Shown here piece after piece: positions 1-7,311 of a stretch of DNA of 64,000 bases; the stretch's first letter is position 1; every line of letters starts with the position of its first letter. Under the pieces are notes generated by a model. That model saw only the letters and a program-made list of their open reading frames with translations. It did no database searches and was not told the DNA's origin. The position numbers and the translations under genes were made by a program. The stretch is from Nocardioides malaquae. Its GTDB lineage: Bacteria > Actinomycetota > Actinomycetes > Propionibacteriales > Nocardioidaceae. The stretch spans positions 1 to 64,000 of the forward strand of contig NZ_JADCSA010000009.1 of the NCBI RefSeq assembly GCF_015070385.1. Reading direction: 5' to 3'.

Positions 1-1
1 C

Positions 2-61
2 CCGGCCGAGGTCCTCGACGACCTACTCTTGACCCACCACAAACACCACGGTGTTGCGTGA
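2..61 (+). pseudogene. C-terminal tail of a possible transposase (partial at window edge)
   Basis: An open frame enters from the left edge and ends at a TGA at 59-61, encoding about 19 residues that begin PAEVLDDLLL and end HHKHHGVA. A 'PAEVL' tail followed closely by a stop and by the segment GTGTTGCGTGACCAACTGGA recalls the 3' ends of actinobacterial IS30-type elements, whose transposase stops just inside the terminal repeat. The identification is from memory of that style and cannot be proven from 19 residues. The IS end would then lie near 75-80, with the amidase stop at 107. Confidence 0.3.
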
Positions 62-106
62 CCAACTGGAATCCGCCCCGAGATCTCGACCATTTCGGTG
101 GGGGCG

Positions 107-1492
107 TCACCACCCGGGTGGGGTACGGCTGCGCCAGTCGCAGAGATCCTCGAGCTGGCCGGCGAGGGAGAGCAGGAGTCCGTCCTCCGCGGGCCGGGCG
201 GCGAGCATGATCCCGACCGGCAGCCCCTCGGAGGTCCAGTGCGTCGGCAGCGAGACGGCCGGCATCCCGGTCACGTTCCACGCCGACGTCCACGGGGTGA
301 AGCGGGTCTGGGCCGCGAAGTCCTCGGCGGGATCGGCGTCGTTGCGCAGGGCGCCAACCTGCACCGGCGGGCTGGCCAGGGTCGGCGTCAGCACCGCGTC
401 GTAGGGTGCCAAGGCCTCGAGCGCCTGCGCGGCGAAGCGCCGCATCTCCCCGATCGCCAGGCCGAACTCCGGGCCGGAGACGGCCCGACCGCGCTCGGAC
501 AGCCACCGGGTCAGGGGCCGCAGCTGGTGCTCGCGCCCCTCGGGTGCGGCGGAGAGCGCCGTCAGCACCGCCCAGCACGTCTCGAAGACGGCGACGGCCT
601 CGCGGGGCAGCGGCACCGGGACGTCGACCACCTCGTGCCCGAGCGAGGTCAACATCGCCGACGCGTCCTCCCAGGCCGTCACGCACTCCCCGTCGACCTC
701 GACGTCGACGAGGACCGGCTCGATGAAGCGGGCGATGCGCAACCGTCCCGGACGCCGTCGCGACGCCTCCAGGAAGGTGTCGTCGGGGTCCGGCGCCCAG
801 GTCGGGTCCCCGACCCGATGGCCCGCCAGCACGTCGAAGAGGGCCGCCGCGTCCGTCACGGTGCGGGCCAACGTCCCGGCGGTCGCCAGGCCGACCGGAT
901 CACCGTAGGTCGGTCCACCGCTGATCCGGCCGCGCGACGGCTTGATCCCCACCAGGCCGCAGCACGACGCCGGGATCCGGATCGACCCTCCGCCGTCGGA
1001 GCCCTGCGCCACCGGGACCAGCCCGGCAGCCACCGCTGCCCCGGCGCCGCCGGACGAGCCACCCGCGGTGCGCGTGCGGTCCCAGGGCGTCACGGCGGGC
1101 GGTGCCACGTCGGGCTCGGTATAGCAGGGTGACCCGAACTCAGGGGTGTTGGTCTTGCCCAGCGACACCATCCCGGCCGCCTCGATCGCCAGCGTGACGT
1201 GGTCGGAGAAGTCGGGCACGTAGTCGGCGTAGGCCGCCGACCCGAAGGTGGTGCGCACCCCCGCGGTGGGGTTGAGGTCCTTGATCGCGGTCGGCACCCC
1301 GTGCAGCGGCGAGCTGCCCTCCCGCGGCAGTGCGGCCGCCCGCTCGAGGGCGAGCTCGGGCGTACGCGTCACGAACGCGCCGACCTCGTCGGCGCGCCCC
1401 AGGTAGTGCTCGACGAGCTCCACCGCCGTCACGTCGCCGTGGCGCACGGCGACACCCTGCTCCAGGGCCGTCAGGTCGTGCCACGCGGTCAC
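107..1492 (-). CDS. amidase signature family hydrolase
   Basis: A 461-residue cytoplasmic hydrolase of the amidase signature family, which cleaves C-N amide bonds by a Ser-cisSer-Lys triad. All three residues are visible: Lys71 in AIKDL, cis-Ser146 in GGSSGG, and nucleophile Ser170 in GSDGGGSIR, 24 residues later as the family requires. The length is normal. The GTG start at 1492 overlaps the kinase stop by 4 bp (GTGA), so the two genes are probably translationally coupled. The substrate is not predictable. It is not GatA, because the true gatA lies in a gatCAB operon at 34-36 kb. The frame stays open far upstream, but that part is a shadow of the kinase gene. Confidence 0.88.
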   Translation of the reverse strand: MTAWHDLTALEQGVAVRHGDVTAVELVEHYLGRADEVGAFVTRTPELALERAAALPREGSSPLHGVPTAIKDLNPTAGVRTTFGSAAYADYVPDFSDHVTLAIEAAGMVSLGKTNTPEFGSPCYTEPDVAPPAVTPWDRTRTAGGSSGGAGAAVAAGLVPVAQGSDGGGSIRIPASCCGLVGIKPSRGRISGGPTYGDPVGLATAGTLARTVTDAAALFDVLAGHRVGDPTWAPDPDDTFLEASRRRPGRLRIARFIEPVLVDVEVDGECVTAWEDASAMLTSLGHEVVDVPVPLPREAVAVFETCWAVLTALSAAPEGREHQLRPLTRWLSERGRAVSGPEFGLAIGEMRRFAAQALEALAPYDAVLTPTLASPPVQVGALRNDADPAEDFAAQTRFTPWTSAWNVTGMPAVSLPTHWTSEGLPVGIMLAARPAEDGLLLSLAGQLEDLCDWRSRTPPGW

Positions 1493-3210
1493 GACCCACC
1501 CCACAGGCTGTCGACCGGCGCGGGCGGAGGGCCGCTCCCGACGTGGGCGGCTCCGACGGCCAGGCCCCCGAGGGCCGCGAGGAGCACCACGAACCAGACC
1601 ACCGGGTGGGCGGCGAAGGGTCGCACGAGCGGCGAGACGGTCCATCGCACCCGGGTCGCCCCGGGTCCCCACCACAGGGCGAGCGCGAAGCCCGCACCCA
1701 TGCCCGCCCAGGTCGTCTCCTCGGGGGCGAGCACGGTGTAGAGCACGAGCCCCACGACGGCGGCCCAGGCGCTGGCCCACAGCAGCAGCGCCACGGTGCC
1801 CGGCAGCGACGTGAAGACGTGTGCGGGAGTGGACGCGGCGCTCTGGACGCCGTCGTACCACTTCGCACCGCGCAGCTGGCGGCGCTCGTCGGCGGCCGAC
1901 GCGGTGCGCGAGAGCGTACGCAGCAGCCAGACCGCCGCGGTCAGCGAGGCGAGCGCGACCCAGGGGGCGGCGGCGAACCACAACGAGATCGCCAGTCCGA
2001 CACAGAGCAGCAGGACGGCCCGACGCAGCCGCACGCCCAGGCCGACGCGTGCCGGCGGCGCCTGGGTGGGCACCGACCACGGGTCGTCGGTGAAGTCGAC
2101 GACCCCACCCGGCTCGTCGTCGTAGCCCTCGTCGTCGTAGCCCTCGTCGTCGTGGGCCTCGTCCTGCACCGTGTGCCATCCGTCGGCGGGCCACCCGTCG
2201 GAGGGCCAGTGGTCGACGTGCCAGGGGTCGTCGCCCGACTCCTCGACCTCGGGCGGGCTGGTCGGTCGGTGCTGCGTGAGTCGATCCTGGGCCGGTCGGT
2301 ACTGGGTCAGGGGCCGGGTGACCGGGAAGGGCTCGAGTGGCACCTGGACGGTCGCGTCCTCGGGCAGCAGCTCCGCGTCGTCCTCCCACTCCTGCGACTC
2401 GTCGAGGTCGAGCCACGTCAGGATCGCCGCGACCGTGGGCCGGTTGCGGGGCTCCGGGTCGAGCCCGGCCTCGACCACCTCGGCCACCTCGTCGGGCAGG
2501 CCGGTCAGCACGTGCTCGCCGCGCCGGACCCGGTCCATCACGGCGGCCGAGGGGCCGGAGCCGAAGGGGGCCCGCCCGGTGCCGGCGTAGGCCACGGTGG
2601 CGGCCCACGAGTGGATGTCGGAGGCGCAGGAGGCGTCCTGGCCGTGGAGGATCTCCGGAGCGAGGTAGCCGGGGGTGCCCAGCAGCCACCCCTGGGCGGT
2701 CAGCCGCGGGTCGTCGGCCAACCGCGCCAGCCCGAAGTCGATGAGGACGGGCGTACGCCCCTCCATCAGGATGTTGGACGGCTTGATGTCGCGGTGCACC
2801 ACGCCGACGGCGTGGACGGCGCCGATCGCACGGGCCAGGCAGCGGGCGAACCAGACGAGGTCGTCGCCCTCGAGCGGACCCTCGCGCGCGACCTGCTCGT
2901 GCAGGGACCAACCCGGCACGTAACGGGTGGCGACGAAGGGCACGTCGCCCCACGGGTCGGCGTCGATGATCTCGGCGACGAGACGGCTGCGGATGCGCAG
3001 GAGCGAGTTGACCTCGCGGGCCAGCCGGGCGCGCGACTCGTCGTCACCGACCACGTTGGGCCGGATCACCTTGAGCGCCACCCGTTCGCCCGAGGGGCTA
3101 CGGGCGAGGTGCACGACCCCCATGCCGCCCTCACCCAGGCGGGTCAGCACCTGGTAGCCGCTGACCTCCAGCCCGGGCGGGGGCGACGAGGACCGATGGG
3201 TGAGGCTCAC
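1489..3210 (-). CDS. serine/threonine protein kinase with C-terminal membrane segments
   Basis: A 573-residue PknB-like kinase. The N-terminal catalytic domain (about 18-270) has the glycine loop GEGGMG, ATP-binding Lys47, catalytic Asp141 in HRDIKPSN, DFG at 158-160 and a GTPGYLAPE activation segment. A low-complexity linker follows, containing the acidic repeat DDEGYDDEGYDDE (around 350-362). The C-terminus carries about four hydrophobic helices and no PASTA or other sensor repeats. Many kinases of this family have a single membrane helix and an external sensor, so a multi-helix tail without one is unusual. The gene lies 21 bp after ilvE and overlaps the amidase start, so it may be transcribed with the leuB-ilvE leader transcript. 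Confidence 0.9.
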   Translation of the reverse strand: MSLTHRSSSPPPGLEVSGYQVLTRLGEGGMGVVHLARSPSGERVALKVIRPNVVGDDESRARLAREVNSLLRIRSRLVAEIIDADPWGDVPFVATRYVPGWSLHEQVAREGPLEGDDLVWFARCLARAIGAVHAVGVVHRDIKPSNILMEGRTPVLIDFGLARLADDPRLTAQGWLLGTPGYLAPEILHGQDASCASDIHSWAATVAYAGTGRAPFGSGPSAAVMDRVRRGEHVLTGLPDEVAEVVEAGLDPEPRNRPTVAAILTWLDLDESQEWEDDAELLPEDATVQVPLEPFPVTRPLTQYRPAQDRLTQHRPTSPPEVEESGDDPWHVDHWPSDGWPADGWHTVQDEAHDDEGYDDEGYDDEPGGVVDFTDDPWSVPTQAPPARVGLGVRLRRAVLLLCVGLAISLWFAAAPWVALASLTAAVWLLRTLSRTASAADERRQLRGAKWYDGVQSAASTPAHVFTSLPGTVALLLWASAWAAVVGLVLYTVLAPEETTWAGMGAGFALALWWGPGATRVRWTVSPLVRPFAAHPVVWFVVLLAALGGLAVGAAHVGSGPPPAPVDSLWGGS

Positions 3211-3231
3211 TCCCCGAGATTAGCCCTCGGC

Positions 3232-4308
3232 TCAGACGACGCGGCGCATCCACCCGTAGGTGTCGTCGGCGCGGCCGAACTGCACGTCAACCAGCGCCTG
3301 GCGGATCCTCATCGTCAACTCGGTGGAGGCGGGGGCCGCCGTGGTGCCCGCGGCGGAGCGCAGCTCACCCACCGGAGAGACGACGGCGGCAGTGCCGCAG
3401 GCGAAGATCTCGACGATCTCGCCGGACTCCACGCCGCGGCGCCACTCGTCGATCTCGAAGCGGCGCTCGGTGACGTCGTGGCCCATGCCGCGGGCCAGCT
3501 CGATGATCGAGGAGCGGGTGATGCCCTCGAGGATCGTGCCCTCGATCGCGGGAGTCACGATGGAGCCGTCGCGGAAGACGAAGTACATGTTCATCCCGCC
3601 GAGCTCCTCGACGTAGCGCCCCTCCTGGGCGTCGAGGAAGACCACCTGGTCGCAGCCGTGCTGGCTGGCCTCCTGCTGGGCGACCAGTGACGAGGCGTAG
3701 TTGCCACCCGTCTTGGCCGCACCCATGCCGCCGCGGGCGGCGCGCGTGTACTCCTCGGTGAGCCAGAGGCTGACCGGCTTGAGGCCCCCCTTGAAGTAGG
3801 AGCCTGCCGGGCTGGCGATCACCATGAAGGTGACGTGCTGGCTGGGACGGACCCCGAGGAACCTCTCGCTCGCGAACATGAACGGCCGCAGGTAGAGGCT
3901 CTTCTCACCGGCGTTGTCGGGCACCCACCGCTCGTCGACCTTCACCAGGGCCTCGACGGCCCCGATGAAGTCCTCGACGGGCAGCTCGGGCAGCGCCAGC
4001 CGCTGGCTGGAGCGGACCATGCGCTCGGCGTTGGCCTCGGGACGGAAGAGGTGGACCGAGCCGTCGGCGTGACGGTAGGCCTTCATCCCCTCGAAGGTCT
4101 CCTGCGCGTAGTGCAGCACCGCCGTGGCGGGGTCCAGCGTCAGCGGACCATAGGGGGTGATCCGCGCGTCGTGCCACCCCTGTTCCGGGGTCCACTCGAC
4201 GGTGAACATGTGGTCGGTGAAGTGCACCCCGAAGCCGGGGTCCTCGAGGATCTCGGCGAGCCGGGCGTCGTCGACGCGGGTCTCGGAGAGAGTCGTGCTG
4301 ATCTCCAT
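3232..4308 (-). CDS. ilvE: branched-chain amino acid aminotransferase
   Basis: Transfers amino groups between glutamate and the 2-oxo acids of leucine, isoleucine and valine, the last step of their synthesis. The 358-residue protein is a fold-type IV PLP enzyme of bacterial BCAT-II type. The Schiff-base lysine is Lys199 in GAAKTGGNYA, and the phosphate-cradle region EGTILEGITRSS follows. ATG at 4308 is chosen because upstream codons overlap leuB and lack homology. It starts 10 bp after the leuB stop, so leuB-ilvE form one transcript. Confidence 0.96.
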   Translation of the reverse strand: MEISTTLSETRVDDARLAEILEDPGFGVHFTDHMFTVEWTPEQGWHDARITPYGPLTLDPATAVLHYAQETFEGMKAYRHADGSVHLFRPEANAERMVRSSQRLALPELPVEDFIGAVEALVKVDERWVPDNAGEKSLYLRPFMFASERFLGVRPSQHVTFMVIASPAGSYFKGGLKPVSLWLTEEYTRAARGGMGAAKTGGNYASSLVAQQEASQHGCDQVVFLDAQEGRYVEELGGMNMYFVFRDGSIVTPAIEGTILEGITRSSIIELARGMGHDVTERRFEIDEWRRGVESGEIVEIFACGTAAVVSPVGELRSAAGTTAAPASTELTMRIRQALVDVQFGRADDTYGWMRRVV

Positions 4309-4318
4309 GTGACGCAAC

Positions 4319-5374
4319 TTACACTCGGGCCGCGATGGCGTCGCCGATCGCGGCGGTCGGACGGGACTCACCGGCGACGCGCTCGGCGATGTCGGCGGCG
4401 ACGGCCTGCTCGATGCGCTCCGCACCCTCGGCGAAGCCGAAGAAGTCCAGCAGCATCGCGCCCGAGAGGATGGCGGCGGTGGGGTCGGCCTTCTGCTGGC
4501 CCGCGATGTCGGGCGCGGAGCCGTGCACGGGCTCGAACATCGACGGCGTCGTGCGCGACGGGTTGAGGTTGCCCGACGCGGCCAGCCCGATGCCACCGGT
4601 CACCGCGGCAGCCAGGTCGGTGATGATGTCGCCGAAGAGGTTGTCGGTGACGATCACGTCGAAGCGGGCGGGGTCGGTGACCATGAAGATCGTCGCCGCG
4701 TCGATGTGCAGGTAGTCGACGGCGACCTCGGGGAACTCCTCGGCGACCTCGTTGACGATGCGCCACCACATCGAGCCGGCGTGCACCAGCACGTTGGTCT
4801 TGTGGACCAGCGTCAGCTTCTTGCGGCGCTTGTCGGCGCGGGCGAAGGCGTCGCGGACGACCCGCTCGATGCCGAAGGCGGTGTTGAGGCTGACCTCGGT
4901 GGCGACCTCCTGCGGGGTGCCCTGGCGGATCGACCCACCGTTGCCGGTGTAGGGGCCCTCAGTGCCCTCACGCACGACCACGAAGTCGATCTCACCGGGG
5001 TTCGCCAACGGCGAGGCGACACCCGGGTAGAGCCGCGAGGGACGCAGGTTGACGTGGTGGTCGAGGGCGAAGCGCAGCCGCAGCAGCAGGTTGCGCTCGA
5101 GCAGCCCGGGCGGGATGCCCGGGTCGTTGGGCTTGCCGCCGATGGCGCCCAGCAGGATGGCGTCGCGGCCACGCACCTCCTCCAGGACCTCGTCCGGCAG
5201 GACCTCACCGGTGGTGAGGTAGTGCTCGGCCCCCAGCGAGTAGTGGGTGGCGGTGAAGGTCTCGGGGGCCACCACGTCGAGGACCTTGAGGGCCTCGCGG
5301 GTGACCTCGGGGCCGATGCCGTCGCCGGGGATGACGGCGAGCTCGATCGGGGTCCGGGGGGAGGTGGTGGTCAT
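4319..5374 (-). CDS. leuB: 3-isopropylmalate dehydrogenase
   Basis: Oxidises and decarboxylates 3-isopropylmalate to 2-oxoisocaproate with NAD+, the third step of leucine synthesis. The 351-residue protein has the family's N-terminal [11 protein letters not shown], the substrate-binding [18 protein letters not shown] segment, the acidic metal site [15 protein letters not shown] and the nucleotide-binding [12 protein letters not shown] motif. The length is typical of actinobacterial LeuB. It follows a 42-codon ORF by 11 bp and a Leu/Val-rich leader peptide by about 400 bp, which points to control by branched-chain amino acid supply. Confidence 0.97.
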   Translation of the reverse strand: MTTTSPRTPIELAVIPGDGIGPEVTREALKVLDVVAPETFTATHYSLGAEHYLTTGEVLPDEVLEEVRGRDAILLGAIGGKPNDPGIPPGLLERNLLLRLRFALDHHVNLRPSRLYPGVASPLANPGEIDFVVVREGTEGPYTGNGGSIRQGTPQEVATEVSLNTAFGIERVVRDAFARADKRRKKLTLVHKTNVLVHAGSMWWRIVNEVAEEFPEVAVDYLHIDAATIFMVTDPARFDVIVTDNLFGDIITDLAAAVTGGIGLAASGNLNPSRTTPSMFEPVHGSAPDIAGQQKADPTAAILSGAMLLDFFGFAEGAERIEQAVAADIAERVAGESRPTAAIGDAIAARV

Positions 5375-5385
5375 GGCTCCGGAGG

Positions 5386-5514
5386 TTAGTTGTCGTCGGG
5401 ACGCTGGTCGGAGGCATCTCGCAGGTCAACTGCGAGCTGCACCGCGTGGTGGCTGTGGGGGCTCTGCGGGTTGTGACGTCCGGGGCCCCAGTCGGCCGGG
5501 TTCAACTCGTACAT
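5386..5514 (-). CDS. 42-residue small ORF upstream of leuB
   Basis: ATG at 5514 is preceded by a good Shine-Dalgarno sequence (CAGGAGAGAGC before ATG), and the frame reads 42 codons to TAA, 11 bp before leuB. The peptide starts [20 protein letters not shown], contains a His-rich HSHHAV stretch and ends [11 protein letters not shown]. Most codons end in G or C like the neighbours, which supports real coding. It has no signal peptide or membrane segment, and too few Leu/Val codons to be an attenuation leader. I recognise no family. It may be a small soluble protein, possibly metal-binding through His, or a translational-coupling ORF for leuB. Confidence 0.55.
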   Translation of the reverse strand: MYELNPADWGPGRHNPQSPHSHHAVQLAVDLRDASDQRPDDN

Positions 5515-5755
5515 GCTCTCTCCTGAGGTTCACGACCCCGAGGCCGGGGTCACGGTGGTGCAGGTGGTGGAGGTGTGCGCCGCCGAGGTCGGGGCGGCAC
5601 CGGAGAGACCACGGATCACGTGGAGGACGTTCCTGCGAGAGGCGCCGGGTGCGGCGGACGGCCGAGGCCGTCGAGCGTGTGACCCCGGGTCGGTGGACCG
5701 GGTCGTACGCGGCAGGAACGGTGAGGCGGGAGGGCCGGGGGACACGCCACGGACA

Positions 5756-5792
5756 CCGCGACGAGGTGGCCCTCTGTCAGGCCTCGTCGCGG
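5756..5792 (-). promoter_or_regulatory. leader stem-loop overlapping the leuB leader peptide
   Basis: The perfect 11-bp inverted repeat CCGCGACGAGG (5756-5766) and CCTCGTCGCGG (5782-5792) encloses a 15-nt loop. On the transcribed (minus) strand the first arm covers codons 10-14 of the leader peptide, so a ribosome stalled on the Leu-Val run would leave it free or cover it. No U-run follows, so it may act as a pause or antiterminator stem or in translational control. Function is inferred from the arrangement. Confidence 0.55.
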
Positions 5793-5821
5793 CGTACGAC
5801 TACTACGAGTGCGGTCCGCAT
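5777..5821 (-). CDS. leader peptide MRTALVVVVRRDEA (leu operon attenuation)
   Basis: A 14-codon ORF with one leucine and four consecutive valines (CTC GTA GTA GTC GTA), ending in TGA inside the following stem-loop. The composition closely recalls the ilvB leader of Corynebacterium glutamicum, which also has a Leu-Val-Val-Val run followed by arginines. There is no Shine-Dalgarno, but a sigma-70-type promoter places the transcription start at or near the ATG, so translation would be leaderless. Likely role: sensing charged tRNA-Val and tRNA-Leu to control the downstream small ORF-leuB-ilvE transcript. Confidence 0.7.
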   Translation of the reverse strand: MRTALVVVVRRDEA

Positions 5822-5830
5822 GATGCGCTG

Positions 5831-5859
5831 AGCGTACGCCCCCGATCACGCCTTGTCGA
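5831..5859 (-). promoter_or_regulatory. candidate promoter of the leuB operon
   Basis: On the minus strand a -35-like TCGACA (5854-5859) and a -10-like TACGCT (5831-5836) are separated by exactly 17 bp. The -10 ends 9 bp before the leader-peptide ATG, which predicts a start site within a few bases of that codon. Confidence 0.5.
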
Positions 5860-5917
5860 GGGTTTCGGCGGCTGGACGACGTACGTCACACGAACGTTCC
5901 GGTGTGAGACTGAGCCG

Positions 5918-6484
5918 GTGAGTGCTCCCCCCGAACTTCCCCAGATCGTGCGTCGCGCCTTCGACGTCTCCCGCAGGGCCGGCTACGTCTCCTTCTGCCG
6001 CAACGAGACCGGCCGCCTGCTGGCCGCCCTGGCCGCGACCCGCACCGGGCTGATGGCCGAGTTCGGCACGGGGTGCGGCGTGGGCACGGCGTGGCTGCGC
6101 TCCGGGGTGCAGACCGACGCCCGGATCCTCACCGCCGAGCTGAACCCCCGTCTGGCCAAGGCCGCCGCGGAGATCTTCGTCGACGACGAGGCCGTGGAGG
6201 TCTTCGAGGCCGACTGGTCCACCCTCGCGGGCAAGGGGCCCTTCTCGCTGCTCTTCCTCGACTCCGGCGACCCCGAGAGCGTGCGGGTCGACGCCATCGC
6301 CGACCTCGTCGAGCGCGGCGGCATCGTGGTGCTCGACGACTTCACCCCGTGCGAGTCCTGGCCGCCCATCCACCTGGGGCGGGTCGACACCCTGCGCGAG
6401 GAGTGGTTGACCGACGAGCGGTTCACCGCCGTCGAGGTGATGATCGCCCACGACGCGTCGGTGCTGATCGCCACGCGCCGCTGA
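5918..6484 (+). CDS. class I SAM-dependent methyltransferase (O-methyltransferase-like)
   Basis: A 188-residue Rossmann-fold methyltransferase. The SAM-binding glycine motif EFGTGCGVGTAWL is near residue 50. An acidic residue in AELNP binds the ribose, and LLFLDSG and VVLDDF match later motifs of the caffeoyl-CoA O-methyltransferase group, whose second acidic site often binds a metal. GTG at 5918 is chosen because the homologous sequence begins with APPELPQIVRRAFD; the open frame extends further upstream without homology. It diverges from the leu leader and stops 12 bp before the convergent membrane protein. The substrate is unknown. Confidence 0.75.
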   Translation: MSAPPELPQIVRRAFDVSRRAGYVSFCRNETGRLLAALAATRTGLMAEFGTGCGVGTAWLRSGVQTDARILTAELNPRLAKAAAEIFVDDEAVEVFEADWSTLAGKGPFSLLFLDSGDPESVRVDAIADLVERGGIVVLDDFTPCESWPPIHLGRVDTLREEWLTDERFTAVEVMIAHDASVLIATRR

Positions 6485-6496
6485 CCGCGGCGCGAC

Positions 6497-7213
6497 TCAG
6501 CCGTCGACGGACGGCTCGACGGGCGCGGCTGCCGGCAGCTCGACGACGGCGTAGGGCATTAAGACCTGGGCGAGCGGACCGATCCCCAGCGCGTAGAGCA
6601 CGGTCCCCACGCCGAACTCGGCGCCGAACCGTCCCCCGAGCAGGAGCCCGACGACGACCACGGCGACCTCGAGGAGCGTACGCACGAGGCGCAGCGACGC
6701 CCCGGTGCGGCGCACCAGCCCGGTCATCAAGCCGTCGCGGGGCCCTCGCCCGAGCTGGGCTCCGATGTAGAGGGCCGTCGCGACCCCGTTGAGCACGACT
6801 CCACCCACCACGAGGACGACCCGCGCGACGATCGCGTCGGGTTGGGCCACGAGCGCCAGCGTGGCGTCTGCGGCCGCTCCGACCATCACCGCGTTGAGGA
6901 GCGTGCCCACCCCGGGCTTCTCGCGCAACGGGATCCAGGCGAGGAGCACGACCAGGCTGGCGAGGATGACGACCTGGCCGAGGGTCAGGGGGGCGAACCG
7001 GGTCAGCGCCAGGTGCAGGACGTCCCAGGGCGCCACCCCCAACGCGCCCTGGACCATCAGGCCGAGCGAGACGCCGTAGAGGACCAGGCCGGCCATCAGC
7101 TGGGTCAGACGACGCGGCAGCCGACCGGCGCGCAGCTGGGCGACCGGGCCGAGGTCGAGGAGCGGAACCGGCGCCTTCTCGGCACGGGCACCGCGGGCGC
7201 GGGCTTCGGACAC
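6497..7213 (-). CDS. YczE/YitT-type membrane protein
   Basis: A 238-residue integral membrane protein with about five hydrophobic helices. The first carries GLVLYGVSLGLMVQGALGVAPWDVLH, the 'low-efficiency' signature of the YczE/YyaS group (COG2364), whose Bacillus members influence surfactin production but whose biochemical role is unsettled. Internal features typical of the group include GRGPRDGLMTGL near residue 150. It stands alone, convergent with the methyltransferase and downstream of the serA terminator. No substrate can be assigned. Confidence 0.75.
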   Translation of the reverse strand: MSEARARGARAEKAPVPLLDLGPVAQLRAGRLPRRLTQLMAGLVLYGVSLGLMVQGALGVAPWDVLHLALTRFAPLTLGQVVILASLVVLLAWIPLREKPGVGTLLNAVMVGAAADATLALVAQPDAIVARVVLVVGGVVLNGVATALYIGAQLGRGPRDGLMTGLVRRTGASLRLVRTLLEVAVVVVGLLLGGRFGAEFGVGTVLYALGIGPLAQVLMPYAVVELPAAAPVEPSVDG

Positions 7214-7255
7214 CGGCCCATCTTCCCCTCCCCCGGGTCGGGCACGAAAACGCGG

Positions 7256-7287
7256 CGGCCCGGCTCCACCGTGGTGGGACCGGGCCG
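7256..7287 (-). terminator. intrinsic-type terminator after serA
   Basis: Arms 7256-7270 and 7273-7287 form a GC-rich stem of 15 positions with one mismatch and one G-T pair. On the minus strand the stem is followed by CGCGTTTTCG, a short T-run. It lies 24 bp after the serA stop and 42 bp before the YczE-type gene. Confidence 0.6.
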
Positions 7288-7311
7288 ACTCGGACGACCT
7301 GGGGGCCGGGG

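Noticed and set aside
107-1492. Amidase as a second gatA
   Set aside because: The gatCAB operon at 32.5-35.8 kb is complete, and this gene has no gatB or gatC neighbours.
1330-3690. 786-codon plus-strand open frame
   Set aside because: Antisense to the kinase and ilvE genes; low-complexity translation, no ribosome-binding site, no family.
5657-5672. GACGGCC-GA-GGCCGTC inverted repeat in the leuB leader
   Set aside because: Only a 2-nt loop and no T-run; such GC palindromes are frequent here. Not convincing as the attenuator terminator.
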